From Methanobacteriaceae archaeon UBA349 (GTDB taxonomy: Archaea; Methanobacteriota; Methanobacteria; Methanobacteriales; Methanobacteriaceae): DNA of 33,458 nt. Under the pieces are notes generated by a model. That model was given only the letters and a program-made list of their open reading frames with translations. It was not told where the DNA came from and did no database searches. Where the stretch lies: the NCBI GenBank assembly GCA_002509745.1, contig DAWK01000059.1, positions 3,075 through 36,532 on the forward strand, given 5' to 3'. The position numbers were made by a program, and so were the translations under genes. Positions 8,378 through 17,278 of this stretch are shown here, one piece after another. Each line of letters begins with the position of its first letter. The stretch's first letter is position 1.

Positions 8378-8556
8378 AATGTGCTCTTTGTGGACATGAT
8401 TTTGATGAAACTAAAAGACTGGAAATTTGTCAGGGATGTTTAGGATATGGTTGTAAGAAAATCAGATGCCCTAATTGTGGATATGAAACTTTACCTGACC
8501 CAGAAATTGGTTCAAAAATAATTAAATTCTTAAAAAGGCTTAAAAAGGAGGCTTAA
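8374..8556 (+). CDS. Small zinc-ribbon protein coupled to feoB
   Basis: A 60-residue protein with seven cysteines: CxxC at 3-6, CxxC at 19-22, Cys27 and CxxC at 32-35. This could form one or two zinc or iron sites. The C-terminus is basic and amphipathic (KIIKFLKRLKKEA). The start overlaps the feoB stop by four bases (ATGA), and the stop lies two bases before the next ATG, so it is firmly inside the operon. I do not recognise a named family. A FeoC-like role, helping FeoB or sensing iron, is a guess based only on position and cysteine content. Confidence 0.75.
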   Translation: MKCALCGHDFDETKRLEICQGCLGYGCKKIRCPNCGYETLPDPEIGSKIIKFLKRLKKEA

Positions 8557-8558
8557 AA

Positions 8559-9287
8559 ATGAAAATAAGTGAACCTGGAGAAGAATTACTGGAAAAAATA
8601 TGGGTTTTCATGGAAGACAACAATTTAGAATATGGTTTAAACCATGAAGATTTAGAATTATCTCCTGAAATGGAATTATTCATTAATAAAGATGGATTAT
8701 ATGACGAAAAAGTTGTTGAAGAGCTCAAAAATCTAAAATTAATAGAAATTCAAGATGAAAAAATTAAATTGACTCCACAAGGATGGGAAGAATCTAGAAA
8801 TATTATTCGAAGACACCGGCTGGCAGAAAAACTGCTTCACGATGTTTTAGGTATGACTGGGGAAGAGATGGAAACCGCAGCATGCAATTTTGAACATATA
8901 ATGGAAGGAGGGGTAGAAGAGAGTATATGTACTCTTTTATCCCATCCCCATAAGTGTCCGCATGGGAAAAATATTCCTTCCTGTAACTGCCAAAATGGAA
9001 TATCTCATGCAACCAATTCCTGTAAATGTAATGAATCGGTAAAAAAAGTTTTAGAAAAATCAGTTTTGCCTTTAAATAAAATTAAAAAAGGAAAATCGGG
9101 TAAAATTGTTTATATTCAATCTCACAAGCGTGAAAATTTAAATAAGATACTGGCCATGGGTGTTTTGCCAGGGAGAAAAGTGGAAATTATTCAAACTTAC
9201 CCATCATATGTCTTTCAGGTGGAACACACTCAAATGGCTATAGATCGTGAGATTGCAGAGAGCATATATGTGGGTAATATAGTGTGA
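8559..9287 (+). CDS. DtxR-family metal-sensor-like protein with C-terminal FeoA domain
   Basis: A 242-residue protein. Residues 1-75 occupy the winged-helix position. Residues 83-128 match the DtxR/IdeR metal-binding and dimerisation domain: RRHRLAEKLL with His86 and Glu90 (as IdeR His79/Glu83), and CNFEH with Cys109, Glu112 and His113 (as IdeR Cys102/Glu105/His106). The family CPHG-x-x-IP loop is at 133-140. Next is an added cysteine cluster (Cys142, 144, 155, 157), then a FeoA/SH3-like domain at 168-242. AGGAGG at 8545-8550 supports the ATG. Oddly, the winged-helix region is strongly acidic (about 20 Asp/Glu to 8 Lys/Arg by my count) and lacks a basic recognition helix. It may autoregulate feo through the iron boxes. 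Alternatively it may bind FeoB as a combined FeoA/FeoC-type partner. Confidence 0.8.
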   Translation: MKISEPGEELLEKIWVFMEDNNLEYGLNHEDLELSPEMELFINKDGLYDEKVVEELKNLKLIEIQDEKIKLTPQGWEESRNIIRRHRLAEKLLHDVLGMTGEEMETAACNFEHIMEGGVEESICTLLSHPHKCPHGKNIPSCNCQNGISHATNSCKCNESVKKVLEKSVLPLNKIKKGKSGKIVYIQSHKRENLNKILAMGVLPGRKVEIIQTYPSYVFQVEHTQMAIDREIAESIYVGNIV

Positions 9288-9366
9288 TTAAATCTTATTA
9301 TCCACTTTATATTAGGTATATTCTCAGATTAACCTTCTAAAATAAGTTTTTTAATTAATTATTTAT

Positions 9367-9435
9367 AATGGGCTTTTAGAATATACTCCACTTAAATCCG
9401 CTCAATTATATCAATCTAAATTCTAAAAGCACATT
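9367..9435. terminator. Long inverted repeat between convergent feo and nfo genes
   Basis: Sixteen-base arms with one mismatch: AATGGGCTTTTAGAAT (9367-9382) and ATTCTAAAAGCACATT (9420-9435), separated by 37 bases. It lies in the 265-base spacer between two convergent transcription units, so a bidirectional terminator or mRNA 3'-end structure is the simplest reading. A small RNA or a relic of a short mobile repeat is also possible. Confidence 0.45.
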
Positions 9436-9552
9436 TTATTTTCATAATCATTAATTTTCTTTTTAATTCAATCATAACTATTTATTTCTATAATTTAAAG
9501 GATTTAATCGAGTTTAAACCATCAAAATAGTTAGAATAGATATTAAATATCT

Positions 9553-10386
9553 TTATAAAATATTATTATAACACGATTTTAATATTAGAGCATCCTGATC
9601 TATCAATGGAGTCTCACAGATGATAGTGGAATTCCATCCAGCTTCATTTAATGTTTCTAAAAGTGGTTTAACTGGGGGCCCATATTCTTTTTCTTCCAGG
9701 GTATGATGCTTCCTCTCCCCGGCATGCGTATATTCAATCTTGGTGAAATGACAGTGCAGTCTTTTAATGGACAGTTCTTCCTCTAAATAATCTATTATTT
9801 TCAGGTAATCATCTGCATTTTTAATGCTCCCTTCACCACGGGCATGTATATGGGCAAAATCAATGGTAGGGGCAAAGTGATCAAAATTTTGACATATCTC
9901 AACAATTTCTTCCAGATTACCTAGCTGGGATTTTTTGCCGGTGGTTTCTGGAGCAAAGGTGAATTTTTTAATTCCTAATCCATCTAATTTTTCTAAAATA
10001 TCTGCAATGGCCTTTTTACATATATTCATAGCTTCAGATGGTGTGTATTTAGTGTAAAACCCTGGATGGAAAACTATTCTGTAGGCTCCCATCCATTCTG
10101 CGGCCCGGGCCGATTGTACCAGCCGATCAATGGACCGTTCAATAACTTCTGGATCTTGGGAGGATAAATTGATATAATATGGAGCATGCATGGAAACCCG
10201 TATTTTATTTTCCTCAGAATTTTTCCTAAGTTCTTTTGCAGAATTTTCACCTATACGCACACCATAAGTGGCCTGATATTCATAGGCATCCAGTCCTTCT
10301 TGAGCAATATAGTTGCAAGCATGCACACTTTTTCCTTTAAAACCAATTGGATTTCCTGCTGGGCCAAATATTATTTTATCACTCAT
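9553..10386 (-). CDS. nfo: Deoxyribonuclease IV (endonuclease IV)-like AP endonuclease
   Basis: TIM-barrel, metal-dependent AP endonuclease family, incising 5' of abasic sites in base excision repair. It is 277 residues from the ATG at 10384-10386, close to the family length. Metal-ligand regions are visible: [47 protein letters not shown] and ICETP. GTGAT lies shortly before this ATG; an in-frame ATG at 10405-10407 would add seven residues (MKLKCDL) but has no binding site. It is 163 bases downstream of gap on the same strand and could be read from the gap promoter. The [12 protein letters not shown] opening is typical of archaeal members. Confidence 0.85.
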   Translation of the reverse strand: MSDKIIFGPAGNPIGFKGKSVHACNYIAQEGLDAYEYQATYGVRIGENSAKELRKNSEENKIRVSMHAPYYINLSSQDPEVIERSIDRLVQSARAAEWMGAYRIVFHPGFYTKYTPSEAMNICKKAIADILEKLDGLGIKKFTFAPETTGKKSQLGNLEEIVEICQNFDHFAPTIDFAHIHARGEGSIKNADDYLKIIDYLEEELSIKRLHCHFTKIEYTHAGERKHHTLEEKEYGPPVKPLLETLNEAGWNSTIICETPLIDQDALILKSCYNNIL

Positions 10387-10549
10387 TAAATCACATTTTA
10401 GTTTCATTAAAAATTTATTAGGGGTTAATTAAATTTATTAAGTATTTTTTAGAATATTGAAAAAAATTATAAGTTTAATTTGATAGATTGGAATATAAAT
10501 AGGGTAAAAATAGGTAAAAATGGATAATAAAAAAATTATATGGGGATTT

Positions 10550-11563
10550 TTATAAAATATCCATAGCTTTATTGGTTTTTTCAATGGATTTATTATTATC
10601 TTCTTCCATTTCAAGCATGGCCCGTATAGCATCCACATTTTCTGGAACAACATCAGATTCCTGGTGAACAGCCTGCATGTAGTATAATTCTCCGTCAACT
10701 ACATTCAAGGACTCTTGCCAGACTGGAATTTCAAATAAATCATTCCTGGATCGGCCTAATTCTTTGGCATATTCCATTACTTCGGCGGTGGATCCAATAC
10801 CTTCGCTGGCCTTAACTAAAAGCACTCTTGATGTGGCTTCCAGTTTAGCAATGATTTCATCTACTTCCACCGGGTTTTCCAGTTCAACCATGATATTGTG
10901 TTGATGCATCAATGTGGTAGGGACTAATAATGCCATAGTATTAATATTAACACCATACATCACTGTTTTTAAATCAGGCCCGTGGTGAGAAGGTACTGTT
11001 GGTGGGTTAGGGACCACAGCATTTATCGGCCCTTTATTAATCTGGGAAGGATCTCCGCCCCGGCGAACCATTACTGCTCGAACCTTTTTAATTCCACATA
11101 ATTCATTGATAGGATTTAAAGTCCGGGTAAGTCCGGTGGTATTACAGGAAACCACGCGAGTATAATCTTTTCCATAGGAGTCTGAATAATTTGCAAATGA
11201 ATTAAAGGATAATCCTACGTTATCGTGCTTTTCTCCGCCCTGGAAGATGGCTTTTAAGCCTAATTCTTTGTATTTTTCCAGATTTTTAGCACCAATCCCT
11301 TCTGGTGTACAATCTACTATGATGTCTGATTCAGCCAGCATTTCATCCACAGTACCGCTTATTTCAATCCCTGCATCCTGGAAAAGTTTTTCTCTTTCAG
11401 GAATGCTTATGTAAAGATTGTATCCCTTTTTCACGGCCATTCGGGCCTCAAAGTCAGGTTTGGTTTTGGACACCCCTATAATTTTCATGTCGTCTTGAGC
11501 AGATACTGCATCAGCAACTCTTTTTCCAATGGTTCCATATCCATTTACTGCAACAGATTTCAT
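10550..11563 (-). CDS. gap: Glyceraldehyde-3-phosphate dehydrogenase, archaeal phosphorylating type II
   Basis: NAD(P)-dependent interconversion of glyceraldehyde-3-phosphate and 1,3-bisphosphoglycerate, mainly gluconeogenic in methanogens. The 337-residue length is standard. It has an N-terminal Rossmann motif [11 protein letters not shown], the catalytic [10 protein letters not shown] (Cys140), the RRGGDP block, and HHGPD with the archaeal PTTLMHQHN stretch. GGAGG (complement of 11572-11576) lies about eight bases before the ATG. Upstream is a 337-base gene-free region, so it has its own promoter. Confidence 0.97.
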   Translation of the reverse strand: MKSVAVNGYGTIGKRVADAVSAQDDMKIIGVSKTKPDFEARMAVKKGYNLYISIPEREKLFQDAGIEISGTVDEMLAESDIIVDCTPEGIGAKNLEKYKELGLKAIFQGGEKHDNVGLSFNSFANYSDSYGKDYTRVVSCNTTGLTRTLNPINELCGIKKVRAVMVRRGGDPSQINKGPINAVVPNPPTVPSHHGPDLKTVMYGVNINTMALLVPTTLMHQHNIMVELENPVEVDEIIAKLEATSRVLLVKASEGIGSTAEVMEYAKELGRSRNDLFEIPVWQESLNVVDGELYYMQAVHQESDVVPENVDAIRAMLEMEEDNNKSIEKTNKAMDIL

Positions 11564-11900
11564 TTAATTAACCTCCCTATAAATTAAATTAATTTCACGC
11601 AACTTTTATTTGAAGAAATTAATTTTTTTTAGTTATTCTAACATCTTATTTTACTTTAAAGACTATTGATTGAAACTCAATATCTTAAGCTAAAGACGGA
11701 TAATAAGTTTCACTTTAAATATGTTTAGTTATAAGAATATCTTGTATTGTAACTTTTATAAACTTTTTTAATTGTTTTTAAGGATTTTAAAAAACTGCTA
11801 TAAAAATTACAATTTGAATAATTATGATAATTAAAATCAAGCTAAAAAATTAAAAATTAAAATGGCCAGTTAAGGCCAAAAATAAAATCAAAGCAGGAGA
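11564..11900. other. 337-base spacer between top6A and gap
   Basis: It contains the gap promoter region and the 3' region of the topoisomerase VI operon. A TATA-like TTTATAAAAG (minus strand) lies near 11755-11764, which would imply a long leader of about 165 bases for gap. A seven-base inverted repeat, TGAAACT (11671-11677) and AGTTTCA (11706-11712), lies inside that leader. No convincing coding potential or known RNA is seen. Confidence 0.4.
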
Positions 11901-12959
11901 TTATTCCAGCTGCTCCAATTTTTCTGGGAAGTAGGTATCTACTACGTATTCCAATCCATATTTGGAGAAAGATTGCTGTTCTGCCTTTTTACCGATTTTG
12001 AGCATTTTCTTAATTTCCATTTTCCAGGTTTCATCCCGGTAGCGAGGGTCCTTGAGAAGCTCTTTTAAACGGAGAACATCAATGTCTTTTAAGGGGTCGG
12101 TCGGAAGGTCGTATTTTATAATGTCACTAGCAGTAACTCCCAGAAACTTGGCATCTGGAGTGGCCAAGTCGTGATTTACATGGGCCAGTTTAGCACTTCC
12201 AGAGATAATAACCTGGGCTATGTGAAAACCCCAGGGGTCTCCGTCGTTACAAATATAAACTGGAAGGCCTAATTCATCATTTACTCTTTTAAGGAACCTT
12301 CTCGTTGCTCTAGCAGCCTGACCCTTTAATCCCACAATCAGTGTATCAAATTTTTTGTAAGCGTTTTCTTGAACCATTCGGTGGAACATCCCCATGGTTT
12401 CCACAGCAATAACTCTTTGTACGTTATGGTCCACAAGTTCTACTTCATTTATGGTGGGAGAAATGGTATAACCTGATTTTCCAGACCTAAGAGCGTTAAT
12501 TTCGAGATCGTCTTCTTTTATAGTTAAATCTCCATAAACTGATGCTCCATCTTCTTCGGGCATTAGGCCCAGGTCTTCTCGGGTCATTCCTAATGTTACT
12601 TCCAGATCTTCACCTACAATGTTAGATTCGTCCTGAGTTCCAAATTCAACTTCCCATCCTTCAGAAACGTAATAAAGCTCCCTTAAAGTAGCTGTTTTTT
12701 CTCTCTCAACTAATTGCTTACAGAAATTGGCCATGTAAACCATTTGACCAATTTTTTTTATTTGTTTTACATTTCCCAGAGAACGTTGACCATAACGATC
12801 TCCTAGCACGTAATGTCTTTTGTTCTCGTCGTAAACGATGTTGGAAGTACCACGGGACGGTACTTTTACTGCAGGGACTTTGTTTTGAGCTACATCTTCT
12901 ATGATGGTCTCTCCCAGACTTTTAAGCTTGTTAATGGTGATTTCTTTCCTAGTCATCAT
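11901..12959 (-). CDS. top6A: DNA topoisomerase VI subunit A
   Basis: Spo11-like cleavage subunit of the type IIB topoisomerase, making a 5'-phosphotyrosyl double-strand break that is resealed after strand passage. It has 352 residues. The winged-helix (5Y-CAP) domain carries the active-site tyrosine in TLRELYY (Tyr96/97). The TOPRIM domain has the Glu of [23 protein letters not shown] and the Mg-binding CNDGDPWG. The start overlaps the end of top6B by 11 bases; ATGATG gives two possible first codons. GGGGG lies about nine bases upstream inside top6B, so the subunits are translationally coupled. Confidence 0.97.
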   Translation of the reverse strand: MMTRKEITINKLKSLGETIIEDVAQNKVPAVKVPSRGTSNIVYDENKRHYVLGDRYGQRSLGNVKQIKKIGQMVYMANFCKQLVEREKTATLRELYYVSEGWEVEFGTQDESNIVGEDLEVTLGMTREDLGLMPEEDGASVYGDLTIKEDDLEINALRSGKSGYTISPTINEVELVDHNVQRVIAVETMGMFHRMVQENAYKKFDTLIVGLKGQAARATRRFLKRVNDELGLPVYICNDGDPWGFHIAQVIISGSAKLAHVNHDLATPDAKFLGVTASDIIKYDLPTDPLKDIDVLRLKELLKDPRYRDETWKMEIKKMLKIGKKAEQQSFSKYGLEYVVDTYFPEKLEQLE

Positions 12960-14523
12960 CTATGGGTTCCCCCAATAATTCTGCCAGCGCTCGGCGAGTA
13001 ACTTTGGCCAGAACGGGTTGATATTCTGGTACATCTGTTTCGGCTAGTAAAGCTGCTTCTTTTAGAATAACGGGCACATATTCTTCGAAAATCTTGGAAC
13101 GCATGGCCTCTTCTTTTTCAGCCTTTTTAGCTCTCAGGTATTTTTGTAGTTTCCGGGCCACGGTCATGGCGGTTTGTCGGACTTCGTGCAAGATTTCTGG
13201 TTCTGGAGCTACACTTTGTTTACCTGTGGATAAGTAAGGCACCTGGGTTGAAATAATATTTACAAATATGGTTATGGGAGCACTTTCCATATCTCTTATT
13301 CCATATCTCTTCCAGTCAATACTCTTTAAACCTTCAGTTATGGCACAACTACCTTGATCAAATGATAATGGGACTCTATTGGCAAAACGCATGATTTCTG
13401 CTTTGCGTTGTTCTCCAACCATTCTTCCAGAGTCTCCACCATATGCTATACCGGCTTCTATAATAAATGCCACTCCTCCACGGTAGGTAACAGGCTTTCT
13501 ACTGATAGCAGATACAAATTCAGGGTTTAAAATTTCTATAACACCTTTTTCAATTTGTTCTTGACCAATTGGTATTAAACCAGATGTTGGTGGTGCCATA
13601 AAGTCCATTTTAGTAAATAAATCCACTATTTGTTCTGCTTCCTCCCATTTCATATCCTTCGGCCTTTTATTAAGGTCAATACCAGTCAATTCTTGAATCT
13701 CATTTACTCTTTTAGTGGACATTCTGGAGAGTGAACTGGTTAGCAGACTTCTGAATCGGCGCTTGTCGGTGTGCTTGGCCATGAATATAAGATCGTCAGC
13801 CGTAACACCTTTAGGGTGAGGAAGAACTTCTTTAGGTAATGGTGGAATAACAGCTGAGGCTCGATTAAATATGTATTTATGTCCAGTTGGATCTCTAAAT
13901 ACGATTTTTGCGTGGGGGTTAGCAATCATGGTCCTTCTGATGTATTCAAAAGCACCTTGTTCTGATAAAGAGTAAGAAACGTCTTTAAAGTGAAGTTCCA
14001 AACAAACACCAGTGCTCTTAACATCTACTTTTTTTCTCTCCAGCACAAGACCCTTATTTTTCTTTACATCCATCTTAAGGGTCATTTGAACTCCCTTAAG
14101 TTCTCCGTTCTCTTTGTAACCAGAAATAACTCGTGCAGGTTTTCCGGTGGTCATTTGGGATAACAGTACACATCCACTGCACCCTAAACCTTGTTGACCA
14201 CGAGACTGGATGTTTCTAAACTTAGAACCAGCAAACATGGTACAGAATACTTTGGTAACGAAGTTTTTAGGTATCCCTGGCCCATTATCAGTATGTCTTA
14301 AAACATAATGGTCTTTATCCAACCTTTTAAGGTCAATTTTTATTTCAGGGAGTATTCCTGCTTCCTCTGCTGCATCAAAACTGTTGGTTATCAATTCGTG
14401 AAAAACAATGGTAAGGGATCTTATCTTACCAGAAAATCCAAGCATCTGCTTATTTTTTCTGAAAAATTCAGATGCGGTTAATTCTTGAAACTCTTCAAAG
14501 AGTTCTCCAGCTTGTCTCTCCAA
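12949..14523 (-). CDS. top6B: DNA topoisomerase VI subunit B
   Basis: ATPase subunit of topoisomerase VI, dimerising on ATP to capture the transported DNA segment. It has 524 residues. A GHKL ATPase is visible with the N-box ([12 protein letters not shown]), DNGPGIP, and the GxxG lid around [12 protein letters not shown]. These are followed by a helix-two-turn-helix, the transducer domain with the QEQ-type switch lysine region, and a C-terminal tail. The start is TTG at 14521-14523, supported by AAGGAGGG a few bases upstream. It heads the top6BA operon; its promoter is probably in 14524-14800, where two TATATA motifs occur on the minus strand. Confidence 0.97.
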   Translation of the reverse strand: MERQAGELFEEFQELTASEFFRKNKQMLGFSGKIRSLTIVFHELITNSFDAAEEAGILPEIKIDLKRLDKDHYVLRHTDNGPGIPKNFVTKVFCTMFAGSKFRNIQSRGQQGLGCSGCVLLSQMTTGKPARVISGYKENGELKGVQMTLKMDVKKNKGLVLERKKVDVKSTGVCLELHFKDVSYSLSEQGAFEYIRRTMIANPHAKIVFRDPTGHKYIFNRASAVIPPLPKEVLPHPKGVTADDLIFMAKHTDKRRFRSLLTSSLSRMSTKRVNEIQELTGIDLNKRPKDMKWEEAEQIVDLFTKMDFMAPPTSGLIPIGQEQIEKGVIEILNPEFVSAISRKPVTYRGGVAFIIEAGIAYGGDSGRMVGEQRKAEIMRFANRVPLSFDQGSCAITEGLKSIDWKRYGIRDMESAPITIFVNIISTQVPYLSTGKQSVAPEPEILHEVRQTAMTVARKLQKYLRAKKAEKEEAMRSKIFEEYVPVILKEAALLAETDVPEYQPVLAKVTRRALAELLGEPIDDD

Positions 14524-14847
14524 AATTACCCTCCTTGTATAGTGATTTATTTGGAATCTAAAAATATAATTGAGATATTGATTTTAATGATTGGCTTGAT
14601 TAATATTAATTGAAATACAAAACAATTAATCCTAAAATATAATCTTTAAGTATTAATATTTTACTTATAAATCCCTAGTTTTTTCTGAAAATTACAAAAA
14701 TATCTCAAAAATTTATTGTTAAAATGTGTAATATATACTATTCTATTTGTTACATATATACCAAATGGTTTCAAACATGATAAATTTGCTATCTATAAAA
14801 AAATCATGGCAGATTCATGAAATTAAATCCGCCAAGGTATAATTAAT
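14524..14847 (-). promoter_or_regulatory. Promoter region of top6BA
   Basis: A 324-base gene-free stretch. On the minus strand there are TATA-like GTATATATG (near 14753-14761) and GTATATATTAC (near 14730-14740), either of which could drive top6B with a leader of about 180 bases. The left-to-right far end carries the terminator of the upstream pno1 gene (separate entry). No ORF or RNA gene is seen. Confidence 0.4.
14797..14834 (-). terminator. Hairpin plus U-tract after the Pno1-like gene
   Basis: Reading the minus strand, 13 bases after the gene's stop, TGGCGGATT pairs with AATCTGCCA (14826-14834 and 14807-14815) as a nine-pair stem with one G-U and a ten-base loop. It is followed three bases later by seven Us (14797-14803). 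This is a bacterial-style intrinsic terminator shape. On the plus strand the G-U becomes an A-C mismatch, so the structure is directional. Confidence 0.6.
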
Positions 14848-15414
14848 TTATTTTAAATTGATGGTGTCATGAAAATGTTTGAGTTTCATGTCCTGTTTTT
14901 TCTTTTCCAGGAAACCATACACTGACTTGTGCCGGGAGCCATTTAAAATCATTTCAACGGCTTCTTTAGCAATCAATAAATTTTCAAGGTCCCCTATTAT
15001 GGAAACAGTCTTCCCATATACTGACATGTCCACTCCAGTCATTTCGTGTATTATTTGTCTTGTAATACCGTCTCGACCAATAATTCTACCTTTTTGCCTA
15101 GCCAGAGCCTTTTTAGATTTCCCTACATACTCAGTGAGTTTTATTATGTCTAGAGCCACATCATCTTTTAGTAATCTAAGGGCAATCTCTGGATTAAATC
15201 CTCTTCCAATGGCCTTTACTATACTGCGTGTTTTCCAAGGTAATAATGGGTCTTCAAGGTCCTCTTGCGGAATTATGGTTACAGTTCCAGCTTCACTATC
15301 TATGTCCAATGTGGTCTGGGTTAATTTTTCTATATGTTGTTTTACTTCTCCTTTTTTCCCAATTAAAACCCCTACTCGCTCGCGGGGTATTTTGAGATAT
15401 TCAGTGGTGGTCAT
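14848..15414 (-). CDS. KH-domain RNA-processing protein, Pno1/Dim2-like
   Basis: Archaeal homologue of eukaryotic Pno1/Dim2, an RNA-binding factor of small-subunit rRNA 3' processing. It has 188 residues with two KH domains: GKKG at 19-22 and IIGRDG near 110-116, the second being the better conserved. The characteristic segment [15 protein letters not shown] lies between them. GAGGTG precedes the ATG by five bases. Neighbours RIO1 and aIF1A are also small-subunit factors, and this arrangement is common in archaea. It is 313 bases downstream of rio1 and may have its own promoter. Confidence 0.93.
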   Translation of the reverse strand: MTTTEYLKIPRERVGVLIGKKGEVKQHIEKLTQTTLDIDSEAGTVTIIPQEDLEDPLLPWKTRSIVKAIGRGFNPEIALRLLKDDVALDIIKLTEYVGKSKKALARQKGRIIGRDGITRQIIHEMTGVDMSVYGKTVSIIGDLENLLIAKEAVEMILNGSRHKSVYGFLEKKKQDMKLKHFHDTINLK

Positions 15415-15727
15415 AATTTCACCTCGTATTGATTTATTAGTTTTTAGTTATTATTCACTAGGAATAATTGTTGATTAAATATTAAAGTCAGTATACGACT
15501 ATTTTATAAAATTTAAAAAGTCGTGACCGAAATTATTATTTAAACAAATCTATTATAAAGCTTTCTAATATTTTTTAGAAATATTAATAAATGGAATTTG
15601 TTTAAGAATATAATTGATTTTAAAATGACATTTTAAAAGGAATTTAATTATATAAATAATTTAAAAATTTTTGAATTGAATTATAAAAATTTGAATTATA
15701 AATAGGAATTATTTTAAAAAATATTAA
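15415..15727 (-). promoter_or_regulatory. Spacer between rio1 and the Pno1-like gene, with framed TATA box
   Basis: A 313-base gene-free region. The palindromic ATTTTATAAAAT (15501-15512) is a TATA candidate that would give a leader of about 60 bases for the Pno1-like gene. It is bracketed by the inverted repeat ACGACT (15495-15500) and AGTCGT (15519-15524), a possible operator. The remainder is AT-rich without visible coding or RNA signals. Confidence 0.4.
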
Positions 15728-16522
15728 TTATCCCATAATTTCTTTTTTAACATCTTCAAAAGAAGCTGAGGCTCCAAAGCTTTCGAAATTTTTTAATAAA
15801 TTTTCTATATCTCTATCTAGAAGTTCTCGTGATATGGGATGATCTAAAACCATAGATTGTGAAACATCAATTATAACTGGGTTTTCTTGATGATTGAGAA
15901 TATTAAATATTGAAAGATCGCCATGAACTAATTTAGCACCTTGATACATTTTTTTTAGTTCATCAATAACCATTTCAAGCATTTGTTCTGGATCTTCTGG
16001 GCCCTGGTCTCTTAAGGTGGGGGCGGCATTACCGTCTTCATCACCTATAAATTCCATTATTAAAACATTATTTTTGGTTATTATTGGTTTTGGAACGTTC
16101 ATACCTGCTTCTAGACATCTACTAAGATTTCTAAATTCTTTAGTTACCCAAGCATCTACTAATTGCCTTTTATTAGTTGTTCTAACCTTAAATCTAGGGT
16201 CACCTTGTATATAGTACTGCATTTTCTTAAAATCAGAGGTAGAAATACGGTATACTTTAACCGCTACAATATGGCCATCTTCATGAACCCCTTTAAATAC
16301 ATTGGCCTCTTTACCAGTGCTTATGGCTCCATTTAATATATTTAAATAGTTACTATTGGCCAACTTATAAAGCGTTTCCATTGTTTTCCGATCAAAGACT
16401 TCACTACTGACTCTACGATCTTCCACACTTTTAATCCGTTTTTCGGCTAGCATCTTCCGTAAACTAGCATCGGCCTTAGTTACCTTAGGATCCATTAAAT
16501 CATCCTTATTTATTTTTGTCAT
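15728..16522 (-). CDS. rio1: RIO1-type serine protein kinase
   Basis: Atypical protein kinase/ATPase of the RIO family, involved in late 40S/30S maturation. The 264 residues include the RIO nucleotide loop STGKEANVFKG (68-78), the ATP-binding Lys in VAVKVYR, the hinge LIMEFIG, the catalytic loop LVHGDLSIFN and the metal-binding IIDVSQ. No N-terminal RIO2 winged helix is present, so RIO1 is favoured. The ATG at 16520-16522 has no binding site; an in-frame ATG at 16493-16495 (nine residues shorter) is preceded by AAGGATGA and may be the true start. It lies 195 bases after aIF1A. Confidence 0.93.
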   Translation of the reverse strand: MTKINKDDLMDPKVTKADASLRKMLAEKRIKSVEDRRVSSEVFDRKTMETLYKLANSNYLNILNGAISTGKEANVFKGVHEDGHIVAVKVYRISTSDFKKMQYYIQGDPRFKVRTTNKRQLVDAWVTKEFRNLSRCLEAGMNVPKPIITKNNVLIMEFIGDEDGNAAPTLRDQGPEDPEQMLEMVIDELKKMYQGAKLVHGDLSIFNILNHQENPVIIDVSQSMVLDHPISRELLDRDIENLLKNFESFGASASFEDVKKEIMG

Positions 16523-16663
16523 ATTGGTTTACTGCTTAAAAATGAATTATGTTAAATTATTAGTATATTATTAAATTCATGATATTAATTACGGATATTA
16601 TATTTAAAATTAAGATTAAAATTAGCAAGTATTATTCAAATAAATTAAGCATTAATTAGGATG

Positions 16664-16694
16664 TAATGGGTTTAGGGATCTCCCTAAATTCCAT
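16664..16694. other. Palindrome between aIF1A and rio1
   Basis: Perfect eight-base arms TTTAGGGA-TC-TCCCTAAA (16671-16688), extended by ATGG / CCAT (16666-16669 and 16691-16694) across a small internal loop. It lies 24-54 bases past the aIF1A stop on the minus strand. As RNA it forms a stable hairpin with an AGAU loop, but no U-tract follows. It may be a 3'-end or processing structure, or an operator. Confidence 0.45.
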
Positions 16695-16717
16695 CAAGCT
16701 AATTATTAATTAAATGA

Positions 16718-17017
16718 TTAAAGGTTCAAGTAACCTCTTTTTTCAAGCCAGTTAGCTTCAGTTCGAGTATATCTCCAGACTATATCGGCTTTTTCATCGC
16801 TTTGGAATTCCCATGGTTTTATTAGAACTACGTCTCCTTCTCGAATCCAAATCCGCTTTTTCATCTTTCCAGGAATTCTACCTAATCGAACTTTACCGTC
16901 GGTACATCGGACTCTTAGTTTTCCGTGACCTAAAATCTGTTCTACTACGGCTGGAATTTCTCCTCTTCGTGGAGTTCTTACTCTTCTAACTTCTTGTGGT
17001 TCATATCCTCTACTCAA
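16718..17017 (-). CDS. Translation initiation factor aIF1A
   Basis: OB-fold initiation factor binding the small-subunit A site and promoting mRNA scanning and tRNA recruitment. It has 99 residues. The S1-like OB fold contains [38 protein letters not shown], followed by [20 protein letters not shown] typical of aIF1A. The start is TTG at 17015-17017 with AGGAGGAGAG seven or so bases upstream, so initiation should be efficient despite the rare codon. First gene of the aIF1A-rio1-Pno1 series. Confidence 0.97.
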   Translation of the reverse strand: MSRGYEPQEVRRVRTPRRGEIPAVVEQILGHGKLRVRCTDGKVRLGRIPGKMKKRIWIREGDVVLIKPWEFQSDEKADIVWRYTRTEANWLEKRGYLNL

Positions 17018-17111
17018 ATACTCTCCTCCTAAATGAGATTAATTGCTTATTTTTCATTAAATATTATAAATCTTCTTGAGAATCAGATTTAATTAAATAT
17101 AATATAATTAT

Positions 17112-17132
17112 AAGGTGTCAACCTTTATATAA
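17112..17132. promoter_or_regulatory. Short inverted repeat joined to a TATA box, aIF1A/moeA divergent region
   Basis: AAGGT-GTCA-ACCTT (17112-17125) runs directly into TTTATATAA (17124-17132). The TATA is near-palindromic, so it could serve aIF1A (leader about 85 bases) or moeA (leader about 125 bases). Other TATA-like stretches follow at 17150-17180. Confidence 0.35.
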
Positions 17133-17278
17133 TGATTTATAAAATTAAAAATATATTTATAGTTTTATATTTGTTTATAACTATCATTTAATCAATTGTA
17201 TAATTAATTAATTTATTATAGAAATTATTTTAAGAAATTATTTTATTAAGAAAAATATTCTAAACGAAGGCATTTACC

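Noticed and set aside
10438..10698. An 86-codon minus-strand frame at the end of gap
   Set aside because: It overlaps the gap coding region in another frame and extends into AT-rich spacer; the translation is Ile/Phe/Tyr-rich and has no binding site.
11671..11712. Seven-base inverted repeat TGAAACT / AGTTTCA in the gap leader
   Set aside because: The arms are short, the spacer is 28 bases, and nothing extends the pairing; not enough to claim a riboswitch.
14879..15478. A 199-codon plus-strand open frame opposite the KH-protein gene
   Set aside because: It is the antisense of a well-recognised KH protein, has no binding site and gives a Ser/Phe/Ile-rich translation typical of a shadow frame.
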